NCBI RefSeq assembly: GCF_030408815.1
Contig: NZ_CP047356.1
Coordinates: forward strand, 1-13,965
DNA: 13,965 nucleotides
Source: Corynebacterium freiburgense
GTDB taxonomy: Bacteria > Actinomycetota > Actinomycetes > Mycobacteriales > Mycobacteriaceae
Direction: 5' to 3'
In this document: positions 6,941 to 12,813 of the stretch, in pieces
Position numbering within the stretch: position 1 is the stretch's first letter
Layout of the letters: each line of letters begins with the position of its first letter
Notes under the pieces: model-generated
Database searches by the model: none
Seen by the model: only the letters and a program-made list of their open reading frames with translations
Told to the model about the DNA's origin: nothing
Position numbers and translations under genes: made by a program

Positions 6941-7794
6941 GGTTTTGCAGAAAACCCTTGCACTTCAAGGGCTTCACCAATGGCGGCCAAGGCATCGACG
7001 ACGGTGCGCCCGCCGAGCTGCGGCCAGCCGGCGAATGTGTGGCCATGGGCATCGCGGCCCGGCCCGGCCAACTGGTCAAGGATCAATGAATCAATATCTG
7101 TGCGCATAGGTTCACTTTCTTCCATCGGTGAGGTGGTGCCATAGAACAGGGCATGTAGTTGTTCTCTGGTGCCACGAAAAGCATTGATATCAACACCTGA
7201 ATTTCCGCCGCGCCAGCTTCCAAATCGCGCTTCTGAGCTAAATTGCCACAACGCTGGCTGTTGGTTGCCCAATGGGTAATTCCACTGCCTGTGGCTATTT
7301 CCTGGATAAATATTTTTTGGCGGGCCCGGGGTATTGGTTCCATAAGCGGCGACCCAAAATGCACCGAACTCATGGCTATCTGGCTCATTTGGTGAAATTT
7401 TATGCTCCCAATAGGGAACATATGAATAACACCCGATGACACGAACACCAGCTTGCTCGAACAGTCGCTTACATTCGCGGATGTGATCGACGTGGATGCC
7501 TGCGGGGGTTTCCACATCAATCCACATTGGGCGTTGCTGGTTTCCCATAACCTCAAGGGAGGCTTGTACCTGGGCCGCAATACTCGATCCTTCACGAGGG
7601 TTACGCAAATAGTGGTATGCCGACGTAATCAGGCCAGCTGCCTCGGCGTCTGCCAGATGCGACTGGTAGACCCGGTCACGGTGGATGCCATCAGTAGTAC
7701 GAATGATGGCGAAATCCAGGTCCGACTCGCGGGCGGCCTCGACGAGGCTGAGACCGTTTTGCCACTCAGAGACATCAACGCCAAAAATAGTCAT
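6937..7794 (-). CDS. Endolysin, GH25 muramidase with C-terminal domain
   Basis: A 285-residue lysin. Residues 1-215 form a GH25 (Chalaropsis-type) lysozyme domain that cleaves the MurNAc-GlcNAc bond. The motifs are GVDVSEWQ (D7), AYHYLRNP, and WIDVETPAG, with the acidic pair D93 and E95. QPALWQFSS and SGVDINAF near the end of the domain are also typical. Residues about 229-282 form a separate small region (DQLAGPGRDAHGHTFAGWP, then LGGRTVVDALAAIGEAL) that resembles repeats seen in corynephage lysins and may anchor the enzyme or interact with the wall. There is no signal peptide, so release depends on the holin. The start overlaps the portal stop (ATGA), an unusual location for a lysin. Confidence 0.9.
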   Translation of the reverse strand: MTIFGVDVSEWQNGLSLVEAARESDLDFAIIRTTDGIHRDRVYQSHLADAEAAGLITSAYHYLRNPREGSSIAAQVQASLEVMGNQQRPMWIDVETPAGIHVDHIRECKRLFEQAGVRVIGCYSYVPYWEHKISPNEPDSHEFGAFWVAAYGTNTPGPPKNIYPGNSHRQWNYPLGNQQPALWQFSSEARFGSWRGGNSGVDINAFRGTREQLHALFYGTTSPMEESEPMRTDIDSLILDQLAGPGRDAHGHTFAGWPQLGGRTVVDALAAIGEALEVQGFSAKP

Positions 7795-8876
7795 TGGTTC
7801 TCACTTTCAATTTCAACATGTGGGTTAGGCGCGGGTAGGGAACGATCATCAGGCACAGTGAGTGCAGCGATATCGGCGGTGGCCTCGCTGGTATCGACCC
7901 TGAGTGACACACCACGGGGCACAATGTCGTCCATCCCCAGTCGGGCGGTGACCGCTGAAATCATCGGGGCGATGCCAAAGGTGATCAGCTCGGCCATCCT
8001 GGCTTGAGTATTGGAATACGACAAGGAGGTGCCGGAGAGGGTGGCATCGATCATCGCGGCCGGGATCGAGCACAGTCGCGCCAAGTCAACCGCAACCGCG
8101 TTGCGGCCCTCAACCAACAGGTGTTCTTTGATGCTGCCGTGTTCTTTCACTTCAATGCCTGCTGAAGTGAATGCGACCCCACCATCGCGGCCTTTCCGGG
8201 CACGAATCCAGCTTTGTTTCAGCTCGGCGACTTTTTCCGGTGTCAACGGCTTATCACTGGTTTGATGCAACTCGGTGGTGTGGGCTGGGGTTTCTACTGC
8301 GCGCCGCACCCCACGAGCAAGCGCGAGTGCTTCCGGGATGGTGGTTTTCCCCAGTGCAAGAATGCCCTCATGAATCCCAGGGATCAGGATATGGGTTGCG
8401 GCCGCAACCGGCGCCCCATCGACTAGGACACGATCCTCGGCATCAAATGCCCAGGCATCGTATGGGACCCGGTCAGCGGTGAGCACATGACCTGAGTAGT
8501 CGCGGGTGACCCGCCACAGTGACCAGCCGTAAAACAGCAGATCGTCGATGGTCCACAACATCCGGTGATACGGGCTGAGCAGCCCATCAGTGCGGGAAAT
8601 CCATGCGGGTTGGGCATCCAGGTCTGTGCCGTTTCGCACCGCTACGATCGGGAGCCGAGCGCAGGTAGTGCAAATAAGGTTGCGGGCGCGCAGCAGTGCA
8701 GGAATCGTGAGGGCCGCGTCACGGGTAATACCATGCAATGACACGTCATCGAGATCGTCACCAATGAAACTCAGGGACTCCAACCTGGGGTGCTCAGACA
8801 AAGACGAAGTGGGCGCGGTCATCGCGCGCAGCGCCCGAAATGCATCCATCATGCCCATGGATGCATCATTGACCAC
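7791..8876 (-). CDS. HK97-type portal protein
   Basis: A 361-residue portal that forms the dodecameric channel at one capsid vertex. Family features are the N-terminal helix with ITRDAALTIPALLRARNLICTTCARLPI, the WTIDDLLFYGWSLWRVTRD clip-region approach, and the C-terminal crown half with LCSIPAAMIDATLSGTSLSYSN followed by ARMAELITFGIAPMISAVTARL. It follows the large terminase by 41 nt. The start taken is GTG at 8876, with GCGGAA about 12 nt upstream; ATG at 8858 is the alternative and would remove six residues. It is at the short end for the family, which fits the compact genome. Confidence 0.9.
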   Translation of the reverse strand: MVNDASMGMMDAFRALRAMTAPTSSLSEHPRLESLSFIGDDLDDVSLHGITRDAALTIPALLRARNLICTTCARLPIVAVRNGTDLDAQPAWISRTDGLLSPYHRMLWTIDDLLFYGWSLWRVTRDYSGHVLTADRVPYDAWAFDAEDRVLVDGAPVAAATHILIPGIHEGILALGKTTIPEALALARGVRRAVETPAHTTELHQTSDKPLTPEKVAELKQSWIRARKGRDGGVAFTSAGIEVKEHGSIKEHLLVEGRNAVAVDLARLCSIPAAMIDATLSGTSLSYSNTQARMAELITFGIAPMISAVTARLGMDDIVPRGVSLRVDTSEATADIAALTVPDDRSLPAPNPHVEIESENQ

Positions 8877-8917
8877 ACTGATGGTTTTCCGCTGAATCTA
8901 TAGAACACGCTGGGGTT

Positions 8918-10363
8918 TTAGTAAATTTCTGGTTCGATGTCTTCGCGGTAATTCTGGGCACCAATCATCGCCAGTGTCGCTGCCTCCAACGGAGCAATCG
9001 ACCCGACCGCTGCACGCCGATCCCACACCCAGGAATCACCAACCCGACGACGAGCGGCGATATCAGCGGCGGCGTCCAATGCCGGATCGGGGCGTATCTT
9101 GATCTCCGGGGCAAACATGCCATCATCATCAATGTGCATCAAGCGGGTCAAAAAATCACCACACCCCGCCGCCAGCGCCCGAAACGTGATTTTATTCACA
9201 TGAATGCCTTTGCGGTCCAGTTCAGCAGCAAGAGCATCTGCCGGGCCGATCGGGTCAATCCATACCTGTGCGCCGTGGGCTTCACACAGTTCATTAATTC
9301 GTTCCACCGCCCACCGATATCCGGGGCGTGCATCAACAACTTCAACCATTGGTTGCGAGGCCACGATGGAAGCAGTAACAATAATGGCGGTATTACGATC
9401 AGCGGCGACAGCTACGCCGAACGCCACTGGCGCATCAGCTGGAATCGGGTCGTCACTGGATGCCATCTCCCATGCTTCAATGGGGATCAATCGATCTCGG
9501 GTATGTGTTTCACGATTACCGTAAGCCCTAGCAAACTCATTAACCTTACCACCCATTTTCTTCCACGCAGCCTGCAACGACTCCACCGACTGGGTGAACC
9601 CAACCGCAGGATGCGCCGCAGCGACAACAGCAATATCGCTGGCATCGTCATCATCAGCAATGCCCCAATCCAGCAGCGCCACACCTTCCTTCCCCACACG
9701 GGCCGCCTCAACCTGATCGTGAAACCATGTACTCGCCGCCGTCCCACGAGTCGAGACCAAAATGACTTGCGCACCAGGGCGAGTGGACTGGGTCGGGGTA
9801 ATTGCCTGCATCAGCGCTTCACCTTCAGCTTGGTCGAACACCCATGCCTCATCAATCACGTTGAAGTCGCCTTGCTCACCGTGTAGCGACTCCTCTGTCG
9901 GGGGATGCGGCGCCCAGTCAGAACCATTTCGAGGGATCAGAAAATGCTCATCACCACGAGATTTCTTCCGGTCAAACAGCTTTGATAACGGAAACGTTGG
10001 ATCAAGTAAATCATTGGTGAACTTCATCCAATTCCGCCGGGCGTGCCCGCCGGTTTGGGCGGTGGACCACACATATGACTTCGGAGCTTGCAGTGCGCGC
10101 TGGATACATGCGGCACCAATAAGCCGGGTTTTTCCCGACTGGCGCGGTACCGAAATAATCACCAGTGGCCACCGGCGCAACCCCGTGGCACGATCAACCT
10201 CACCAATAACATCCGCAGCCCACTCCTGCCATGGCATCGCCGGCGTGCCAGACCACTCCATAATCTGGCAAATGGCAGGGCCAAACGTAGGGTTAATCGT
10301 CGGCCGAGGCGTGGCGAATCGTGGGGGTGCTGAGCGCTGCAAGGGCTTGGGTAATGGCATCAT
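8918..10363 (-). CDS. terL: Terminase large subunit
   Basis: A 481-residue ATP-driven packaging motor and nuclease. Walker A is PRQSGKT (residues 73-79) and Walker B is FNVIDE (167-172), with the catalytic Glu at 172. STRGTAASTW (from about residue 204) follows as the coupling motif. The nuclease half carries AFGVAVAADRNTA and VWIDPIGPADALAAEL, whose Asp residues are candidates for the RNase H-like metal site. The N-terminus (PRPTINPTFGPAICQIMEW) is typical of actinophage terminases. The start at 10363 overlaps the small terminase by 71 nt; ATG at 10360 is equivalent. The large overlap is unusual, but the early residues look like real family sequence. Confidence 0.93.
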   Translation of the reverse strand: MMPLPKPLQRSAPPRFATPRPTINPTFGPAICQIMEWSGTPAMPWQEWAADVIGEVDRATGLRRWPLVIISVPRQSGKTRLIGAACIQRALQAPKSYVWSTAQTGGHARRNWMKFTNDLLDPTFPLSKLFDRKKSRGDEHFLIPRNGSDWAPHPPTEESLHGEQGDFNVIDEAWVFDQAEGEALMQAITPTQSTRPGAQVILVSTRGTAASTWFHDQVEAARVGKEGVALLDWGIADDDDASDIAVVAAAHPAVGFTQSVESLQAAWKKMGGKVNEFARAYGNRETHTRDRLIPIEAWEMASSDDPIPADAPVAFGVAVAADRNTAIIVTASIVASQPMVEVVDARPGYRWAVERINELCEAHGAQVWIDPIGPADALAAELDRKGIHVNKITFRALAAGCGDFLTRLMHIDDDGMFAPEIKIRPDPALDAAADIAARRRVGDSWVWDRRAAVGSIAPLEAATLAMIGAQNYREDIEPEIY

Positions 10364-10634
10364 CGGCGTCAGTATTTCGAGCAGAAGGGATCAATTTCAT
10401 TTCCCGAAGCAATTCCATATACGGCCCAGATAATTGGGCAATCGCATAGTACTTCCGATCAGCTTCGGCTTGGTCCAAAGCGCGGGCATTCGCCCGAGCC
10501 AGCGATACTGCCGCCTCGTCGAGGGTTTCGAGGTAACCATCGCGGCGAGCTTGGGCGATCGCAGTCTCAAGCATTTGGGCGTGTCGGTCACCGGTCGGCA
10601 CATCAGCCGGGGTAAACAGCGCGGGTTGGTTCAT
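10293..10634 (-). CDS. Terminase small subunit (probable)
   Basis: A 113-residue helical protein directly before the large terminase, with which it overlaps by 71 nt in another frame. The central region (MLETAIAQARRDGYLETLDEAAVSLARANARALDQAEADRKYYAIAQLSGPYMELLREMKL) predicts long helices suited to the oligomerisation core of a small terminase. The DNA-binding N-terminal HTH seen in many families is not evident, as in several actinophage small terminases. Between its start and the HNH gene lies a 136-bp non-coding GC-rich stretch that may contain cos, which the small terminase would bind. The role rests on position and helix content. Confidence 0.7.
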   Translation of the reverse strand: MNQPALFTPADVPTGDRHAQMLETAIAQARRDGYLETLDEAAVSLARANARALDQAEADRKYYAIAQLSGPYMELLREMKLIPSARNTDADDAITQALAALSTPTIRHASADD

Positions 10635-10770
10635 GGCAAAACTTTTTCCGTTTCGGGGGTTATGAGTGAAAACAAGGGGGGAGGGGGGAGGGGGGACGCC
10701 CCCCGGGGCACAACGGGGAGAGATTTTCCGGCTGGCGCGGGGCTTCCCCGACCTCGGCTTTTATAAAAAC
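10635..10770. other. Candidate cos / packaging region
   Basis: A 136-bp gap between HNH and small terminase genes, in an otherwise gapless cluster. It has extreme strand asymmetry: G-runs on the plus strand, an AT-rich palindrome (TTTTATAAAA) near 10759-10768, and a GGGG-AAG-CCCC inverted repeat near 10740-10750. In HK97 and relatives, cos lies between an HNH gene and the small terminase when the genome is circular, so this is the best place for it. The sequence alone does not reveal the nick positions. Confidence 0.45.
10676..10708. repeat. GGGGGGA tandem repeat with GC hairpin
   Basis: Three G6 runs separated by single A residues (10676-10681, 10683-10688, 10690-10695) are followed by ACG, a C6 run (10699-10704) and G4 (10705-10708). 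The third G6 and the C6 form a perfect 6-bp inverted repeat with a 3-nt spacer. With the last G4, the plus strand also has the four G-tracts needed for a G-quadruplex. There is no T-run on either side, so it is not an ordinary intrinsic terminator. Confidence 0.85.
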
Positions 10771-11040
10771 TCACCATCGGCGACTCGGCGGCAGAGTTTT
10801 CCCAGGTCGCACTGGGTATTTCGCGAACCACATATCAAGCGGCATATCACGGCGGGCTGAATTGCAACTGGCGTGCGCCGGACGAAGATTCTCGATCGAA
10901 TCATCACCACCAGCCGAACGAGGCACCACATGATCGGCTGTGTCAGCACCATCACGCAAGCACAAATGGCAGATCGTGCCGTACGTCGCCAACGTCAACA
11001 CCCGCAGCCGCGACGCAGATCGCCCACCCCAACCAGCCAT
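10771..11040 (-). CDS. HNH endonuclease
   Basis: A small nuclease of 89 residues with a complete HNH zinc core (numbering from the ATG). CHLC (C24, C27) supplies the first zinc pair. DHVVPRSAGGDDSIENLRPAH gives the catalytic His (H37) and the central Asn (N51). HASCNSARRD gives the second zinc pair (H56, C59) and the last Asn. HNH proteins next to terminases assist cos cleavage and packaging in HK97-like phages. I chose ATG 11040, preceded by GAGGTG at 5 nt; GTG 11043 is possible. The gene overlaps the WhiB-like stop as TGATG, so it is translated in the same operon. Confidence 0.88.
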   Translation of the reverse strand: MAGWGGRSASRLRVLTLATYGTICHLCLRDGADTADHVVPRSAGGDDSIENLRPAHASCNSARRDMPLDMWFAKYPVRPGKTLPPSRRW

Positions 11041-11525
11041 CACAGCACCTCACACTCAGCCTGCGCGCGCGATACCCGCCCCCTATCCCGGCGGGGTGCA
11101 GGATGGGCAGGGGCGGGGTGGGTCCCCCTCCGCCGACGCGCCCGAGCAGCCCGAGCAGCCCGAGCCGTTTGCTCCGTGACAGCTGCGTCCAGCTGCGCTG
11201 CATGCATCGCGCGCAGCGACAACCCACTAGCCACCCCACTCACCGCAGCGATCGCCACACGATAACGCACAGACACGCCATGCGGCGGAATCGGAATACC
11301 AGCAACAATCACCCCACCAATCGGCGGCGCAGGCAACGACAAGGCATAGGTAGCACACGCACGCAGCAACGGACAGCCGCCACACAACTGCGCAGCACGC
11401 TCGTGCAACAGGCGAGTGCGCTCAGCAAGAGACTGCTCAGACGGAAACGAAGTAGGGTAGTCCCACCACGTGGGATCAGCATCAGGAGCCGTACACGGCG
11501 TCGGCACCCCAGGAAAGATGGTCAT
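11040..11525 (-). CDS. WhiB-like iron-sulfur transcription factor
   Basis: A 161-residue protein with the four-cysteine pattern of the WhiB family: C11, then CGGCPLLRAC giving C48, C51 and C57 (C-x2-C-x5-C), ligands for a 4Fe-4S cluster. It is followed by IGGVIVAGIP, which matches the position of the family's G-[VI]-W-G-G turn but lacks its Trp. WhiB proteins are restricted to Actinobacteria and their phages and act on the sigma factor. The C-terminal half (about 95-161) is an unusual Ala/Arg-rich extension (TARAARAARARRRRGTH) and may bind DNA non-specifically. GAGGG lies 8 nt before the ATG. It may time late transcription or alter host regulators; the target cannot be read from sequence. Confidence 0.85.
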   Translation of the reverse strand: MTIFPGVPTPCTAPDADPTWWDYPTSFPSEQSLAERTRLLHERAAQLCGGCPLLRACATYALSLPAPPIGGVIVAGIPIPPHGVSVRYRVAIAAVSGVASGLSLRAMHAAQLDAAVTEQTARAARAARARRRRGTHPAPAHPAPRRDRGRVSRAQAECEVL

Positions 11526-11568
11526 AAGTCATGCCCTCACAGATCAATCAATACACAAGGCCTATAGA

Positions 11569-11799
11569 TCACAGCCACTCCAGGCCAAAGAGTTCGAAGG
11601 CCCAAAGGGCCCCCTTTGCTGTGACCTCCCAGTCGCGCTTCCCAGTTTTTCCGCCTCCCGTCGTCACACCCACGACCAGTAGCCGATGGGCGATTTTGCC
11701 CACCGGCTTCCAGCTATACGCCACGCCCACACTGATCAGATGTGAGATGGCGGTATAACGCCGAGCCGTCATACGCTTTGGTTTATGTATTGGAGGCAC
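11569..11799 (-). CDS. Small hypothetical protein, possible winged-helix DNA binder
   Basis: A 76-residue basic protein from a GTG start. I do not recognise a family. The stretch RRYTAISHLISVGVAYSWKPVGK could be a recognition-helix region, and RDWEVTAKGALWAFELFG resembles the wing and last helix of small winged-helix proteins (W-x-V-T-x-K-G pattern). ATG at 11772 would give a 67-residue form. No strong ribosome site precedes either start. It lies in line with, and 43 nt before, the WhiB-like gene, and a pair of 14-bp direct repeats lies just upstream. It could be a local regulator. Confidence 0.45.
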   Translation of the reverse strand: MPPIHKPKRMTARRYTAISHLISVGVAYSWKPVGKIAHRLLVVGVTTGGGKTGKRDWEVTAKGALWAFELFGLEWL

Positions 11800-11989
11800 A
11801 TACTCGGCCGCAGTTGGTTAGTGTCGAACTTGCGGGACAAACGACAGATCGGGTCGAAGTTGGTTAATGACTATTTAGTTAGTTCTTGATGCCTCCGCAT
11901 ACGCGGTGCACCACGAGGAAACACCAACAGAACGGCAACGTTGATGTGTCCTCGTGACCCACCCGCACCCAGGCAGTCACAACCAGCAA
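11800..11989 (-). promoter_or_regulatory. Intergenic control region with paired 14-bp repeats
   Basis: A 190-bp gap, the largest non-coding stretch in the leftward gene series. It holds two near-identical direct copies, GCCGCAGTTGGTTA (11807-11820) and GTCGAAGTTGGTTA (11853-11866), 46 bp apart with two mismatches. A related GTCGAACTT lies between them at 11823-11831. No clear -35/-10 pair stands out. The position suggests regulation of the WhiB/HNH/terminase part of the operon, but no regulator can be assigned. Confidence 0.5.
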
Positions 11990-12178
11990 CTAAAACAACG
12001 GCTCAGGCAACCACACTGCTAACTCCTCCCGACACCGGGCACACACATGCTCCCCCGCCCACGGACCCGACACCATCCGCGGCGGTACACACCCTTCGGC
12101 AAAATGCACACCACAAACTCCACACCGGGTTTTCGACCGACGCGCAGGACGCCACTCAGCAGACACAGTCAGGTTCAT
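11990..12178 (-). CDS. Small four-cysteine (zinc-ribbon-like) protein
   Basis: A 62-residue protein with two Cys pairs, CGVC and CARC, about 22 residues apart, flanked by basic residues (RPARRSKTRCGVCGV) and ending in VWLPEPLF. The paired C-x2-C motifs suggest one zinc site. ATG 12178 is chosen because GGGGGGTG lies 5 nt upstream; a further start at 12205 would add nine residues and a larger overlap. It overlaps the preceding membrane protein gene by 23 nt. Such small zinc proteins are common in early operons of actinophages; function unknown. Confidence 0.65.
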   Translation of the reverse strand: MNLTVSAEWRPARRSKTRCGVCGVHFAEGCVPPRMVSGPWAGEHVCARCREELAVWLPEPLF

Positions 12179-12503
12179 CACCACACCCCCCATGCGACAC
12201 GACATTCTGCCGGATCCGAGTCACCAACTCAGGCGGAAGATGCCCCCCAATCGGCCCATACGTCCGCACCCACGCCTCCGCAGTCTGCAACGCCTCAGCA
12301 GCAACATACCCATACGGGGCCGACTCCTCCCCATAAATCTCATCAACCACCCCAATCAAATCATCAATCCACACCGGCACAGGCGCAGGCCGAGAAGCCA
12401 CCACACCATCCGATTTCCCCCCACCATTGCCTGATAAAAAGATACATATAACCATCACGGCGATACCGGCAAGACCAACCAAAAAAGCAAACACAGACAT
12501 CAC
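12156..12503 (-). CDS. Membrane-anchored hypothetical protein
   Basis: A 115-residue protein with an N-terminal membrane segment (about 5-24, VFAFLVGLAGIAVMVICIFL), a Gly/Ser/Pro-rich linker, and a soluble domain (about 44-105) with WIDDLIGVVDEIYGEE and an Ala-rich helix ending in AEAWVRTYGPIGGHLPPELVTRI. It finishes with a Cys-rich tail (GCGDEPDCVC). GGAAGG lies 7 nt before the GTG; ATG 12500 is the alternative. The start overlaps the stop of the HTH gene, so it belongs to the first operon made from the early promoter. I recognise no family. A superinfection-exclusion or similar envelope role is possible, but only a guess. Confidence 0.65.
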   Translation of the reverse strand: MMSVFAFLVGLAGIAVMVICIFLSGNGGGKSDGVVASRPAPVPVWIDDLIGVVDEIYGEESAPYGYVAAEALQTAEAWVRTYGPIGGHLPPELVTRIRQNVVSHGGCGDEPDCVC

Positions 12504-12688
12504 GCCACTGCCTTCCGGTCAAGCAGTTCGCGAACATCATATTCCGAAAAAATATAGGTTCCCGTTTGAGTTGAACTTTTCAAAACCGGTGCCAAAATCC
12601 CTTGCTTCACCCAACGATGAACCGTCGATCGGTTAACCCTAAATAGTTTTGCCACCTCATGCGTAGATAGCAACTGTTGCTGTTCCAT
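12500..12688 (-). CDS. MerR/HTH-17-type DNA-binding protein (excisionase or Cro equivalent)
   Basis: A 62-residue protein, nearly all one winged-helix domain: STHEVAKLFRVNRSTVHRWVKQG is the helix-turn-helix (about 8-30), and TGTYIFSEYDVRELLDR is the wing plus last helix. This family contains recombination directionality factors (Xis) and small regulators. It is divergent from the repressor and is the first gene of the leftward operon, the Cro position; it may serve as either or both. ATG 12688 is chosen over a weaker upstream TTG. The palindromic operator at 12669-12681 lies within codons 3-7, so the gene is probably repressed from inside its own start. No ribosome site is seen; the promoter predicts a nearly leaderless transcript. 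Confidence 0.8.
   Translation of the reverse strand: MEQQQLLSTHEVAKLFRVNRSTVHRWVKQGILAPVLKSSTQTGTYIFSEYDVRELLDRKAVA
12669..12681. promoter_or_regulatory. Operator O1 (AGCAACTGTTGCT)
   Basis: A perfect palindrome with 6-bp arms and a central T. Its 11-bp core GCAACTGTTGC is identical to O2. It lies just inside the start of the HTH gene, where a bound repressor would block the leftward early transcript. Confidence 0.75.
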
Positions 12689-12695
12689 ACCATGA

Positions 12696-12724
12696 CTAAT
12701 ACCAATGGATAGACTCAAGCGCAA
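12696..12724 (-). promoter_or_regulatory. Putative leftward early promoter
   Basis: On the minus strand TTGCGC (12724-12719) and TATTAG (12701-12696) are 17 nt apart. The -10 box ends 7 nt before the HTH gene's ATG, so the transcript would begin at or near the start codon, as is common in actinobacteria. The -35 box overlaps operator O2 and O1 lies just downstream. Box matches are moderate. Confidence 0.5.
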
Positions 12725-12732
12725 CTGTTGCG
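12720..12732. promoter_or_regulatory. Operator O2 (CGCAACTGTTGCG)
   Basis: A perfect 13-bp palindrome (6-bp arms, central T) sharing the 11-bp core with O1; the centres are 51 bp apart. It covers the -35 element of the putative leftward promoter. Confidence 0.78.
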
Positions 12733-12756
12733 TTTCTAATCAATTTCTTAAACTGG

Positions 12757-12777
12757 ACTTTGGGGGCACTTTGGGGG
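12757..12777. repeat. Tandem ACTTTGGGGG repeat
   Basis: Two exact copies of ACTTTGGGGG (12757-12766, 12768-12777) with one C between them. The 11-bp period places both copies on about the same face of the helix. It lies between O2 and the repressor promoter and overlaps no gene, so it may bind a regulator or host factor. Confidence 0.7.
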
Positions 12778-12807
12778 TTGATATTGCAACAACTATTGCG
12801 TTAGGGT
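12778..12807 (+). promoter_or_regulatory. Putative repressor/integrase promoter
   Basis: TTGATA (12778-12783) and TAGGGT (12802-12807) are 18 nt apart. The -10 box ends 6 nt before the repressor ATG, again predicting a leaderless message. TAGGGT fits the TAnnnT form seen in actinobacterial promoters. AGGGTG, 5 nt before the ATG, could instead be a ribosome site. O3 lies in the spacer. Confidence 0.5.
12789..12799. promoter_or_regulatory. Operator O3, degenerate (ACAACTATTGC)
   Basis: Matches 9 of 11 positions of the O1/O2 core and lies in the spacer of the repressor promoter. This placement suits autoregulation at lower affinity. A GCAAC half-site also lies at 12786-12790. Confidence 0.5.
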
Positions 12808-12813
12808 GTCAAC

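Noticed and set aside
9134..9886. Open 250-codon plus-strand frame
   Set aside because: Antisense shadow of the large terminase, which has clear Walker motifs.
4803..10634. Capsid-forming phage satellite (head and packaging genes only)
   Set aside because: A full tail module with tape measure, tube and chaperone follows, so this is a complete siphophage structural set.
10676..10708. Intrinsic terminator
   Set aside because: The GC hairpin has no following T-run on either strand.
11103..11567. Open 154-codon plus-strand frame rich in Arg/Pro/Ser
   Set aside because: It is antisense to the WhiB-like gene, has low-complexity composition and matches no fold.
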